NCBI GenBank assembly: GCA_039989475.1 | Contig: JBDXHU010000010.1 | Location: forward strand, 372,001-436,000 | From: JBDXHU01 sp039989475 | Lineage (GTDB): Bacteria > Pseudomonadota > Gammaproteobacteria > Pseudomonadales > Halieaceae | Direction of reading: 5' to 3' | Length of the DNA: 64,000 nt | Shown: positions 55,382-63,756 of the stretch, one piece after another | Layout: each line of letters opens with the position of its first letter | Numbering within the stretch: position 1 is the first letter of the stretch | Made by a program: the position numbers and the translations under genes | The notes under the pieces: model-generated | The model's database searches: none | What the model saw: the letters and a program-made list of their open reading frames with translations, nothing else | Told to the model about the DNA's origin: nothing

Positions 55382-57601
55382 CTAGCTGTCGAAGCGGTCC
55401 AGGTTCATCACCTTGACCCAGGCGGCGACGAAGTCGTTGATAAACATCTGCGCGCCATCATCGGAGGCATAGACCTCGGCGATTGCACGCAACTCCGAAC
55501 TAGAGCCGAAGGCGAGGTCGACCGGGGTGGCTTGCCACTTCAGCTTGCCGCTGCTGCGATCGCGTCCGTCGTATACCCCTTCCATCTTCGCAGACTTCGA
55601 CCAGGTGGTGCTGTTGTCCAGCAGGTTGACGAAAAAGTCATTGCTTAAGGTTCCTGGGCGGTCGGTAAACACCCCGTAACTTGAGCCACCCGTGTTGGCA
55701 TCCAGGGCCCGCATGCCGCCGAGCAGCACCGTCATTTCCGGAACGGTCAGGGTCAGCAGATTGGCCTTGTCGACCATCATGTCCGTCGGTGAGCGGTAGG
55801 CCGCCTGGCTGAAGTAATTGCGGAACGCGTCTGCGGTCGGCTGCAATACTGCAAAGGACACCACGTCGGTTTGCTCCTGAGTGGCGTCAGCGCGTCCCGG
55901 CGTGAAAGCCACGCTCACCTTGCGGCCCGCGTCGGTGGCCGCCTGCTCGATGGCTGCGGCGCCCCCCAATACGATCAGGTCGGCCAGCGACACTTGTTTG
56001 GAACGATTGCGTTTGTTGAAGTCCTGCTGAATCGTCTCCAGGGCGCTCAGTACCTTCTCGAGTTCATCGGGACTGTTGGCCTCCCAGTATTTCTGGGGTG
56101 CCAGGCGTACACGCGCGCCGTTGGCGCCGCCGCGCATGTCTGTGCCACGGTAAGATGCTGCAGAGGCCCAGGCCGCGCGTACCAGCTCGGATATTGTCAG
56201 GCCGGAGTCCATGATTTCAGACTTCAGCTTCCTGATATCGCGGGCGCTGACCGGCTTGTAGTCAACCGCGGGAATCGGATCTTGCCACAGCAGCACTTCG
56301 GCGGGAATTTCCGCACCCACATAGCGCGCCCGGGGGCCCATATCGCGGTGGGTAAGCTTGAACCAGGCCTTGGCGAAGGCCAGCTCAAACTCCGCCGGAT
56401 TATTGAGGAAGCGCTGGGAAATTTCCCGGTAGCTGGGGTCGAACTTGAGCGACAGGTCGGTAGTCAACATCACAGGGGTGTTGCGCTTGCCCTTGATGTG
56501 AGCATCCGGCACCAGTTGGCCCCCTTTGCCATCGGCGGGAATCCATTGGGTGGCGCCAGCGGGGCTCCTGGACATCTTCCATTCGAAGGCAAACAGGTTC
56601 TGTAGGAAATTTATGCTCCATTGGGTGGGCGTTACCGTCCAGGCGCCTTCCAGTCCGCTGGTTACCGTGTCTTCGGCATTGCCTTTGCCGCACTTGTTCT
56701 TCCAGCCCAGGCCCTGCTCCTCAATCGCAGCGCCACCGGGCGCCGGCCCCACACATTCATCAGGCTTGTGCGCGCCGTGGGTCTTGCCGAAGGAGTGACC
56801 ACCGGCAATGAGGGCGACGGTCTCCTCGTCGTTCATGGCCATGCGCGCAAATGTTTCGCGAATGTCCCTGGCTGCCAGTAGTGGGTCAGGGTTGCCATTT
56901 GGGCCTTCCGGATTGACGTAAATCAGGCCCATCTGGACGGCGGCCAGCGGGCTTTCCAGTTTGCGGTCACCTTCGTAGCGCTCGTCGGCTAGCCAGCTTT
57001 TTTCCGGGCCCCAATAGACCAGGTCAGGCTCCCAGTCATCTGCGCGACCACCGGCGAAGCCGAAGGTCTGGAAGCCCATGGACTCCAGTGCCACGTTACC
57101 GGTCAGGATCATGAGATCGGCCCAGGAAACCTGGCGACCGTACTTCTGCTTGATCGGCCAGAGCAGGCGTCGCGCCTTATCCAGGTTGCCGTTATCAGGC
57201 CAGCTGTTCAAAGGATCGAAACGCTGTTGGCCTCCGCCGGCACCACCGCGGCCATCAGCCGAGCGATAGGTGCCCGCGCTATGCCAGGCCATCCTGATCA
57301 TCAGCGGGCCGTAGTGGCCCCAGTCGGCTGGCCACCAGTCCTGGGAGCTGGTCATGAGATCTTCGATGTCTTTTTTAAGCGCATCCAGGTCAACTTTGGC
57401 GAATTCCTCGGCATAGTTGAAGTCATCGCCCATGGGATTGGACTCCGCCGCATGCTGTCGCAGCGGCTGGAGATTGATTTGTTCCGGCCACCAGAACTGG
57501 TTAGGTTTGGCCATGCCCTGCGCACTGACCGGATTTGTCAGAACCAGGGGAGAGATAACGACCGCTAGCGCGGCCCAAAGAGGTATCGATTTCTTGAACA
57601 T
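55382..57601 (-). CDS. katG: Exported catalase-peroxidase
   Basis: 739 residues of bifunctional haem catalase-peroxidase. The distal-site RMAWHSAGTYR, proximal GGHSFGKTHGA and LIYVNPEGP are seen; the latter supplies the Tyr of the Met-Tyr-Trp adduct. A signal peptide (about 1-28, ending VSAQG) places it in the periplasm, like KatP/KatG2 types. The ATG at 57601 follows AGGTG and is better than the GTG at 57610. It removes hydrogen peroxide outside the cytoplasm. It is divergent from the cytochrome operon, 357 bases away. Confidence 0.93.
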   Translation of the reverse strand: MFKKSIPLWAALAVVISPLVLTNPVSAQGMAKPNQFWWPEQINLQPLRQHAAESNPMGDDFNYAEEFAKVDLDALKKDIEDLMTSSQDWWPADWGHYGPLMIRMAWHSAGTYRSADGRGGAGGGQQRFDPLNSWPDNGNLDKARRLLWPIKQKYGRQVSWADLMILTGNVALESMGFQTFGFAGGRADDWEPDLVYWGPEKSWLADERYEGDRKLESPLAAVQMGLIYVNPEGPNGNPDPLLAARDIRETFARMAMNDEETVALIAGGHSFGKTHGAHKPDECVGPAPGGAAIEEQGLGWKNKCGKGNAEDTVTSGLEGAWTVTPTQWSINFLQNLFAFEWKMSRSPAGATQWIPADGKGGQLVPDAHIKGKRNTPVMLTTDLSLKFDPSYREISQRFLNNPAEFELAFAKAWFKLTHRDMGPRARYVGAEIPAEVLLWQDPIPAVDYKPVSARDIRKLKSEIMDSGLTISELVRAAWASAASYRGTDMRGGANGARVRLAPQKYWEANSPDELEKVLSALETIQQDFNKRNRSKQVSLADLIVLGGAAAIEQAATDAGRKVSVAFTPGRADATQEQTDVVSFAVLQPTADAFRNYFSQAAYRSPTDMMVDKANLLTLTVPEMTVLLGGMRALDANTGGSSYGVFTDRPGTLSNDFFVNLLDNSTTWSKSAKMEGVYDGRDRSSGKLKWQATPVDLAFGSSSELRAIAEVYASDDGAQMFINDFVAAWVKVMNLDRFDS

Positions 57602-57760
57602 AGGTTTCACCTACTTGTCGTCGAAAAATAATGAACGGTTAAGGGCGCTAGCGTCGCGTGTTACCGCTGGGTTTTGCACAGCGGCAGCGGGCGAGAAGCG
57701 TCTGTTTGCTAACTCTAGTCTCTAATCGATTATTCATCTAATCAAAAATATGGGAAGAAT

Positions 57761-57779
57761 TGATCGAAAATATCGATCA
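57761..57779. promoter_or_regulatory. Inverted repeat in the katG/cytochrome gap
   Basis: TGATCGA and TCGATCA are perfect 7-base arms around AAATA. The arms contain GATC. The spacing is too long for an FNR box. It may be an operator for either divergent unit; the regulator is unknown. Confidence 0.4.
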
Positions 57780-57870
57780 GTTGAAAAGTGCTCCATGCGC
57801 TCAGGCAATACTGCCTGGTCCCTGGTGCGACCTCCCGCTCGTTAAATAGTTCGCACGATTTCCAGCAGGA

Positions 57871-57884
57871 TTGATCTCCATCAA
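57871..57884 (+). promoter_or_regulatory. Perfect FNR/ANR-type box
   Basis: TTGATCTCCATCAA is an exact match to the TTGAT-N4-ATCAA consensus for FNR/ANR/DNR. It is centred about 81 bases before the monoheme cytochrome start. That leaves room for a class II promoter (box at -41.5) with a leader of about 40 bases; a weak TTAGTG -10 candidate lies near 57906. It predicts induction at low oxygen. Confidence 0.7.
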
Positions 57885-57958
57885 CTTAGCCCGGCCCCAA
57901 GCTGCGTTAGTGTTAGTCCCTCGACCAAGCACCTGACTGAAATGGATAGGAGCACGAC

Positions 57959-58312
57959 ATGATTCGAGTGTTTTGCATTGCAGCCGGAGTCGCACTGACT
58001 CTAATGCTGTCTCCACTGGCCTCGGCGGAAACCTCTGTCGAGGAGGCGCAGCGTCTCTACAGAGAGCACTGTCGTCATTGTCATACGGACGGCTCAGAGG
58101 CGGGAAAATATAACCCGACCACCCTGATCCAGGCTCAGTGGATCAGGTTCTTTGATCGCAAATACGAACGCGAGCACCGCAAGGTCATCGACACCAGGTT
58201 CGGCGACCGGCCTGTAACCGAGGTTATCAGCCCGGAAGAACTCGAAAAGATCCGACGCTTCGCCGTAGATCATGCGGCCGATACCGAGCAACCCATGACC
58301 TGTGATGACTGA
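57959..58312 (+). CDS. Small exported monoheme cytochrome c
   Basis: 117 residues with a signal peptide (about 1-23, ending ASA). One haem site CRHCH (about residues 38-42) is present. No Met ligand pattern typical of class I cytochromes is obvious, although a Met occurs near the end. It would carry electrons in the periplasm. GGAG lies a few bases before the ATG. It is the first gene after the FNR-type box and lies 21 bases before the barrel gene. Confidence 0.85.
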   Translation: MIRVFCIAAGVALTLMLSPLASAETSVEEAQRLYREHCRHCHTDGSEAGKYNPTTLIQAQWIRFFDRKYEREHRKVIDTRFGDRPVTEVISPEELEKIRRFAVDHAADTEQPMTCDD

Positions 58313-58333
58313 CGGAATGTGGAGGAAAATGTG

Positions 58334-60070
58334 ATGGCAATGAAGAGAACGAAACTGTCCCTGGCGATTGCCGCTGGTGCCGCCGCCCTGACCCTTGCCC
58401 CTGTCCTGCAGGCAAATACTGTCGAGGAACTCAGCGCCCAGCTCCAGGCTATGCAGGCACAAATGATGGCCATGCAGGCTGAGCTGGTGGAGCTGAAATC
58501 GGGCGAGAAAAAGCCCCGCTACACGAATGTCCAGGAGCGCGATTACGGTGAGCTGCAGGAGCAGGTAATCGGCCTGAGAGAAGACGTTGACTACCTCAGC
58601 GAGGATGTTGACGACATGGATGACCGGCTGATGGCACCGGAACGGCACGCTGTGTTGGATAACATACGCTGGGGCGGCGACTTCCGTTTCCAGGCCCATG
58701 GTGTCGACGCCCAGATGCCTGACTTTATTGATGGGATGCAGCTGCAGGGCATGCTGGTAGGCGGACTGCAACAAGCAGGCCTGCTCGGCGATCAATTCGA
58801 CTTCCAGGAACTGAAGTCCGTCGTGCAAGGGCTGCCACCTGCCCTGGTAGAGGGCTTGCTGGGACAAATGGCCCCGCTGGCGTTCAGGAATGGCTATGAC
58901 TACGACGACGACATTGTCCGTACTAGCCGCCTGCGATTAAACATGCAGGCCAAGGTGGCGGATGATGTGAGCTTTACCGGTCGCCTGGCCATGTACAAAG
59001 TGTGGGGTGACTCAACCGGTGTGCAGGTCTTTAATGGCCAGCCCACCTCGATCAACTGGGACGGCACCGCTTCCACCTACCCAAATTCGGATGACCTGTT
59101 GCACGTTGAGCGTGCCTATTTCACCTGGAACCGTATTGCCGGCAGCGACGCCTTTTTGTCCATTGGTCGACGCCCGTCCACCGACGGCGTGCCCGTGAAT
59201 TTCCGCCACGATGAGCCCCGCGGCGGTACGCCCATGGGCTCGCTGTTCAACTACCAGTTTGACGGCATCACCCTGGGCTACAACATAAACGACTTCTCAA
59301 CCCTGCGACTCTGTTACGGAGTTTCCTATGAATCCGGCTGGGGCAACGGCAGCCAGCTACGCGATGATATGCTGGATGATGCCCAGTTCGTGGGCCTGGT
59401 TTGGGATATCCTGGATACACCCACCTGGTACGTCCATGCAATCGTGGCCCGCGCCATGGATATCAGCGACGGCTTCCCCGCCACGACCATCCTGCCGAAT
59501 GACCCACTGACCGGAGAGCCGATTCCGGCGCCGGTGCCTATTCGCTATGAGCCTACCGGCACTATCGGCGATATAGACCTGGCGGGCCTGGTAGTCACCT
59601 ATCACCAGGGTCCGATGGATTACTTTGTCAGCCTTGGCTATAGCGAAACCGACCCAACGAATCACACCTCGCCCTTCGGCGGCATGCTGGCGGACCCCTT
59701 CGATAAACCGGAATCGCAAGATGGCAGCATGTATTACATCGGCGCCCGCTATACCTTCAACAACCAGAAGACGAAACTTGGCCTGGAGTTCAATCACGGC
59801 TCCAAAAACTGGTTCAACTTCGCCCTGGCCGAAGACGATTACCTGGCTCCGAAAACCGCTGCCCGCGGCGACGTGTGGGAAGCTTATATGACCCATCGGA
59901 TCCGGAATACCTTCATTCTCAAGATGGCCTACATTGATTACAGCTACGACTATTCCGGTTCGGGCTGGTTACTGGGCGCACCCAAGGACCTGGATGACAC
60001 ACCTATACTCGGATTTCCCACATACGATGAGGCATCTGTTTGGACACTCGGCCTGACCGCACGGTTCTAG
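58334..60070 (+). CDS. DUF3373-like outer-membrane beta-barrel protein
   Basis: 578 residues: signal peptide (about 1-28), an N-terminal coiled coil (about 30-95), then a long beta-barrel with alternating aromatic strands, ending in Phe. The layout and the FTGRLAMYKVWGDS and SIGRRPSTDG segments fit the DUF3373 family, which I know mainly from multihaem-cytochrome neighbourhoods in Geobacter and Shewanella-like bacteria. It could be a porin sleeve for a cytochrome conduit or a plain porin. GGAGG precedes the ATG at 58334. The octaheme gene starts inside its end. Confidence 0.75.
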   Translation: MAMKRTKLSLAIAAGAAALTLAPVLQANTVEELSAQLQAMQAQMMAMQAELVELKSGEKKPRYTNVQERDYGELQEQVIGLREDVDYLSEDVDDMDDRLMAPERHAVLDNIRWGGDFRFQAHGVDAQMPDFIDGMQLQGMLVGGLQQAGLLGDQFDFQELKSVVQGLPPALVEGLLGQMAPLAFRNGYDYDDDIVRTSRLRLNMQAKVADDVSFTGRLAMYKVWGDSTGVQVFNGQPTSINWDGTASTYPNSDDLLHVERAYFTWNRIAGSDAFLSIGRRPSTDGVPVNFRHDEPRGGTPMGSLFNYQFDGITLGYNINDFSTLRLCYGVSYESGWGNGSQLRDDMLDDAQFVGLVWDILDTPTWYVHAIVARAMDISDGFPATTILPNDPLTGEPIPAPVPIRYEPTGTIGDIDLAGLVVTYHQGPMDYFVSLGYSETDPTNHTSPFGGMLADPFDKPESQDGSMYYIGARYTFNNQKTKLGLEFNHGSKNWFNFALAEDDYLAPKTAARGDVWEAYMTHRIRNTFILKMAYIDYSYDYSGSGWLLGAPKDLDDTPILGFPTYDEASVWTLGLTARF

Positions 60071-61533
60071 GAAGCTCCAAAGCGGCGGCAGTATTCTCTT
60101 TAATACTGCTGGCGCTGGCCTGGGGTGCAGGAGCGCATGACCCCACGGCACCCAATCGCCACAGTGATCGCTACGAGCACTACGAGGGGACGCAGACCTG
60201 CCTTGAGTGCCATGAACAGGAGGCGCTGACCTTCTTCGACAGCCAGCACTACCAGTGGCGCGGTGGCACACCGAACCTGGTCAACACCGGCGAGACCGAA
60301 ATGCTGGGCAAGTTGGGCATGATCAACGATTTTTGTACCAGCCCCGGCGGTGACCAGTGGATCGGCAAGGTCTTCAATGAAGAGGGCAAGGTATTGGCCA
60401 AGGGCTGCTCGCGTTGCCATACGGGATTGGGTCTGCTGCCGGCCAGCGAACCCAGCCGGGAACAGTTGGAAAATATGGATTGCCTGATTTGCCATGCGTC
60501 CGGTTATCGTCGGGACCTGTACGCAACGGACGAGGGTGCTTGGGAGTGGCGGCCTATCCTGTGGCAAAACCAGGAGGGGATGGACTCAGTCTCCAAGCGT
60601 ATTTCCTTACCTGATCGCAGTATGTGCCTGCGTTGCCACTCCTCCTCCGGCGGTGGGCCAAATTTCAAGCGCGGTGATATCGAGTACATCCTCAAGGATC
60701 CGGATCGTGATCACGATGTCCACATGGACAGCGAAGGGCCCGACATGTGGTGCATCGATTGCCACGCTGACGATACCCACACCCATAAGGTTATTGGTCG
60801 TGGTGTCGACATGGCGGCCACCGATCGGCCGGAAAAACGGCTGGAATGCGGGACCGGTTGTCACGCAGGGCTTACCCATGCCAATGCTGATATTGACAAG
60901 CACAGTGCCCGTGTAGCCTGTAACACTTGTCATATCCCTGTGTTCGCGAGGGACGAGCCTACTGATATGCGCCGCGATTGGTCCGTGGTGGCTTTCGATG
61001 AAAAGAAAGGCAAGTACCAGTACGACCAGGACCTGGAGTACGACGTTGAGCCCGTTTATGCCTGGTATAACGGCAGCAGTTGGGCGCAGGTGCCGGGTCG
61101 CCCCATTCGTCAGAACGCGAAGGGTGAAATTACCATGGTGCTGCCTCAGGGAGACCGCGAGGACGCCAGTGCAAAAATCTTTCCCTTCAAATTGCACCGC
61201 GGTCGGCTGCCAGTGTTGCTTGAACAGCGCTGGGTCGCACCGGTCGCAACCGAGGAGCTGTACCACCACGGTGACCCGGAGCGCGCCGTACGTGATGCCA
61301 CCCGCCAGGTGTACGGCATAGAGAACGCAGAATTTGAATGGATGGATACCATCCGTTACATGGGTATCAACCACGCAGTGCCGCCGGCCACTGAGAGCCT
61401 GCATTGTGCTGACTGCCACAGCGCCGGCGGTCGTATGGATTGGGAAGCCCTGGGGTATAGCGGCGATCCATATCCGCTTAAAGCGGTGGGCGATAGTGCT
61501 AGCAGGGAGATTACGGGGGCCGGCGGTCAATGA
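60040..61533 (+). CDS. Octaheme cytochrome c, OTR-like
   Basis: 497 residues with a signal peptide (about 1-32, ending GAGA). Seven CxxCH motifs and one CxxxCH (CGTGCH) give eight predicted haems. The order and linkers resemble the octaheme tetrathionate reductase family: NDFCTSP, MDCLICHAS, SSSGGGPNF, DVHMDSEG, ACNTCHIPVFAR. Those enzymes reduce tetrathionate, nitrite and hydroxylamine in vitro. The start is a TTG at 60040 with GAGG about seven bases upstream, overlapping the barrel gene by 31 bases; no ATG gives the signal peptide. The substrate is unknown. Confidence 0.85.
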   Translation: MDTRPDRTVLGSSKAAAVFSLILLALAWGAGAHDPTAPNRHSDRYEHYEGTQTCLECHEQEALTFFDSQHYQWRGGTPNLVNTGETEMLGKLGMINDFCTSPGGDQWIGKVFNEEGKVLAKGCSRCHTGLGLLPASEPSREQLENMDCLICHASGYRRDLYATDEGAWEWRPILWQNQEGMDSVSKRISLPDRSMCLRCHSSSGGGPNFKRGDIEYILKDPDRDHDVHMDSEGPDMWCIDCHADDTHTHKVIGRGVDMAATDRPEKRLECGTGCHAGLTHANADIDKHSARVACNTCHIPVFARDEPTDMRRDWSVVAFDEKKGKYQYDQDLEYDVEPVYAWYNGSSWAQVPGRPIRQNAKGEITMVLPQGDREDASAKIFPFKLHRGRLPVLLEQRWVAPVATEELYHHGDPERAVRDATRQVYGIENAEFEWMDTIRYMGINHAVPPATESLHCADCHSAGGRMDWEALGYSGDPYPLKAVGDSASREITGAGGQ

Positions 61534-62066
61534 AGTTTCTTTCACGCAGCCTGCTGCTTGGCATACTGATTGGTGTGGGGGGATTGCTCGCCTACGAAGG
61601 TGTCATGCACGGCACCAGCACGGACGCTTTTTGCGTCTCCTGCCATGAAATGGAGCAACCCTACGCCGCACTGCAGCGTACCGCCCATGCTGTGAATGCT
61701 CGTGGTACTTCGGCGGGCTGCTCGGACTGCCATATTCCGCGGGAGTTCGGTCCAAAAATCCTGCGCAAGATAGAAGCCAGCCGGGAAGTGTGGGGGCACC
61801 TGACGGGTCTCATCGATACGCCGGAGAAATATGCGGCCCACCGACAACATATGCGGGACCGCGAAATAGGCCGCCTGCGCGACAATGATTCCCAGGAATG
61901 TCGCAATTGTCACGAGCTTGAGCGTATGGATTTTGCCGCCCAGGATCGGGCCGTACGCCGCTACCACCGGGCCATAGATCAGCGGGGCAAGACCTGCATC
62001 GACTGCCATAGCGGCATTGCACATCCATCGCAGCCGGCTGATGGGACCGCCTTGGCCGGCGGCTGA
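61530..62066 (+). CDS. NapC/NirT-type tetraheme cytochrome c
   Basis: 178 residues: one N-terminal membrane anchor (about 6-22) and four CxxCH haem sites (CVSCH, CSDCH, CRNCH, CIDCH). The FCVSCHEME start and the spacing fit the NapC/NirT/NrfH quinol dehydrogenase family. It would take electrons from menaquinol or ubiquinol and pass them to periplasmic acceptors, here most likely the octaheme protein. It overlaps that gene by four bases, so the two are translationally coupled. Confidence 0.9.
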   Translation: MKFLSRSLLLGILIGVGGLLAYEGVMHGTSTDAFCVSCHEMEQPYAALQRTAHAVNARGTSAGCSDCHIPREFGPKILRKIEASREVWGHLTGLIDTPEKYAAHRQHMRDREIGRLRDNDSQECRNCHELERMDFAAQDRAVRRYHRAIDQRGKTCIDCHSGIAHPSQPADGTALAGG

Positions 62067-62227
62067 AACTGAAGCAGTAAAGCCAGGGCGATGCTCTCCG
62101 AAGTCAGGTGAATTGCGCGCGATGACCTACAGGCCTGCTGACAAGCCCTTATGGAGCGGTGACTTTCAGTTCTTATTGTGGAAGCATAGCCGCTAACGTA
62201 CCCGAATTTAGCGAGCGTGGCCGCACA

Positions 62228-62755
62228 ATGGCGAAGAACGACAAGCGTATACACCAGGAGCTGCCCGAACATTTCGAGGACCCCTTTATCAGTGTCCTGC
62301 ATCGAGCCATCCGGCTTGCGGTAAGACTACTCGCCGCCCTGATGGTGGTCGTGATTCTCTGGGGTGTGGCTGATGTGGTTTACCTTATATACCAGAAGGC
62401 GCTGGAGCCACCGCTATTCCTGGCGACGGTTTCTGATGTGTTTCAACTGTTTGGCGCCTTCATGGTGGTACTCATTGCGATTGAGATCTTCATCAATATC
62501 CGCCTGTACCTGGGAACAGATGTACTACCGGTGAAACTGGTGGTCGCCACCGCCCTTATGGCCATCGCCCGGAAGCTTATCGTGTTCGATTACGAGAATG
62601 CCGATGCCGATTATCTGCTGGCGCTGGCCGCCGTGGTTGCCGCCCTGGGGCTTACCTACTGGTTTCTGGAGAAGGACTCCAGTGGGGATTTCACCAGCAG
62701 TGAGCCCGTGATACCTGAACCAGCCCCTGACAAGCCTGCACCGCCGGCTGGGTAA
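62228..62755 (+). CDS. PsiE-like membrane protein
   Basis: 175 residues with four membrane helices and a Pro-rich C-terminus. The helix pattern and the ALMAIARKLIVFDYEN segment resemble the PsiE (phosphate-starvation-inducible) family. The function is unknown. No strong ribosome binding site is seen before the ATG at 62228, and an in-frame codon at 62159 is the alternative. It lies 161 bases after the tetraheme gene and may be a separate transcript. Confidence 0.65.
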   Translation: MAKNDKRIHQELPEHFEDPFISVLHRAIRLAVRLLAALMVVVILWGVADVVYLIYQKALEPPLFLATVSDVFQLFGAFMVVLIAIEIFINIRLYLGTDVLPVKLVVATALMAIARKLIVFDYENADADYLLALAAVVAALGLTYWFLEKDSSGDFTSSEPVIPEPAPDKPAPPAG

Positions 62756-62874
62756 TTGGTAAAGCTGCGCCGGACGATATGATCTGCCGGCTTTACACGG
62801 TATAAAGACCCCTGACTTTAACGGCAGCCCTGAATGGGGTGCCGGTGACTGTGTGTAATGGAGGAGAGAGAGGA

Positions 62875-63708
62875 ATGCGACTAGCGGGAAAAAGTGCTCT
62901 GGTTACCGGCGGTGCCAGTGGTCTCGGTGCGGCCACAGTAGAGAGGTTTATTACGGAAGGCGCCAGGGTGTGCGTTTGCGATATCCAGGATGAAACAGGG
63001 GCTGACTTTGTTGCCCGCCTGGGCGATGCCGCCTTCTACCAGCATTGCGACGTGACAGATGAAGCAGAAGTTGCGGCGTCTGTCGATGCTGCTGTAGAGC
63101 GCTTCGGCAAGCTGGATATCGTTTTCCACAGTGCCGGTATTGTCGGTGCTGTAGGTCCTATAGCGACTACCCCCGGTGAGGAGTGGCGTTTCAGTATCGA
63201 TGTGCTGTTGAACGGAACATTCTATGCCATGAAGCATGCGGCGCGGGTGATGGGACCCAATGGCAGCGGTTCCATTATCAGCATGGCGAGCACTGCGGGG
63301 CTGATGGGAGGATTAGGGCCTCATGCCTATGCCGCCGCCAAGCATGCTGTCGTAGGCCTGACCAAGAATGTTGCCACGGAGCTCGCCGGCAAGGGCATTC
63401 GCGTAAATGCGATCGCCGCCGCCGGTATGGCCACTCCCATGGTGGCCCAGGTGACAACAGGTGATTCGACTGATATCGAGGGCGCCAAGAAGGCGCTGGC
63501 GGAAGCTTCACCACTGCGTGGTCGGCCTGGCCTCGCTGAGGACGTCGCCAACGCGGTACTGTGGTTGGCTAGCGACGAGTCCGGCTACACCAGTGGTCAC
63601 ACCCTGACCACCGATGCGGGCATTACCATTGGTGCAACGACGGACGGTCCTGAATTCGCGGAGTACGCGCCGATAATCCGCGAAGCCGGCAAGTCCGGCC
63701 TGGATTAA
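62875..63708 (+). CDS. SDR family oxidoreductase
   Basis: 277 residues, classical short-chain dehydrogenase. The cofactor loop is TGGASGLG, Asp of CDIQ suggests NAD(H), and HSAGIVG replaces the usual NNAG. The catalytic YAAAK is present. A long GGAGGAGAGAGAGGA tract precedes the ATG at 62875. The last 20 residues extend past the core. Together with the flavin monooxygenase downstream on the other strand it may act on a cyclic ketone/alcohol, but that is inference. Confidence 0.85.
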   Translation: MRLAGKSALVTGGASGLGAATVERFITEGARVCVCDIQDETGADFVARLGDAAFYQHCDVTDEAEVAASVDAAVERFGKLDIVFHSAGIVGAVGPIATTPGEEWRFSIDVLLNGTFYAMKHAARVMGPNGSGSIISMASTAGLMGGLGPHAYAAAKHAVVGLTKNVATELAGKGIRVNAIAAAGMATPMVAQVTTGDSTDIEGAKKALAEASPLRGRPGLAEDVANAVLWLASDESGYTSGHTLTTDAGITIGATTDGPEFAEYAPIIREAGKSGLD

Positions 63709-63723
63709 ACCCAAAATCATTGG

Positions 63724-63750
63724 ACGGCGGCCTGCTCTATAAGCCGCCGT
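63724..63750. terminator. Hairpin between convergent SDR and monooxygenase genes
   Basis: ACGGCGGC and GCCGCCGT are perfect 8-base arms around an 11-base loop. It lies between the stop codons at 63708 and 63757 and probably serves both genes. T-runs are weak on both sides. Confidence 0.65.
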
Positions 63751-63756
63751 TCATCA

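Larger units (their letters stand above)
57602..57958. other. Control region between katG and the cytochrome operon
   Basis: This 357-base gap holds no gene. It contains the direct repeat TCTAATC at 57721 and 57737, the inverted repeat at 57761-57779 and the FNR-type box at 57871-57884. The left half is AT-rich and likely holds the katG promoter. I could not convincingly fit an OxyR site. Confidence 0.5.

Noticed and set aside
57759..57780. Second FNR-type box at the TTGAT...ATCAG repeat
   Set aside because: The half-sites are separated by ten bases instead of four, so it does not fit FNR.
60607..61545. Minus-strand open frame (312 codons) opposite the octaheme cytochrome
   Set aside because: The plus strand has eight haem motifs and a signal peptide; the reverse frame has no recognisable feature.
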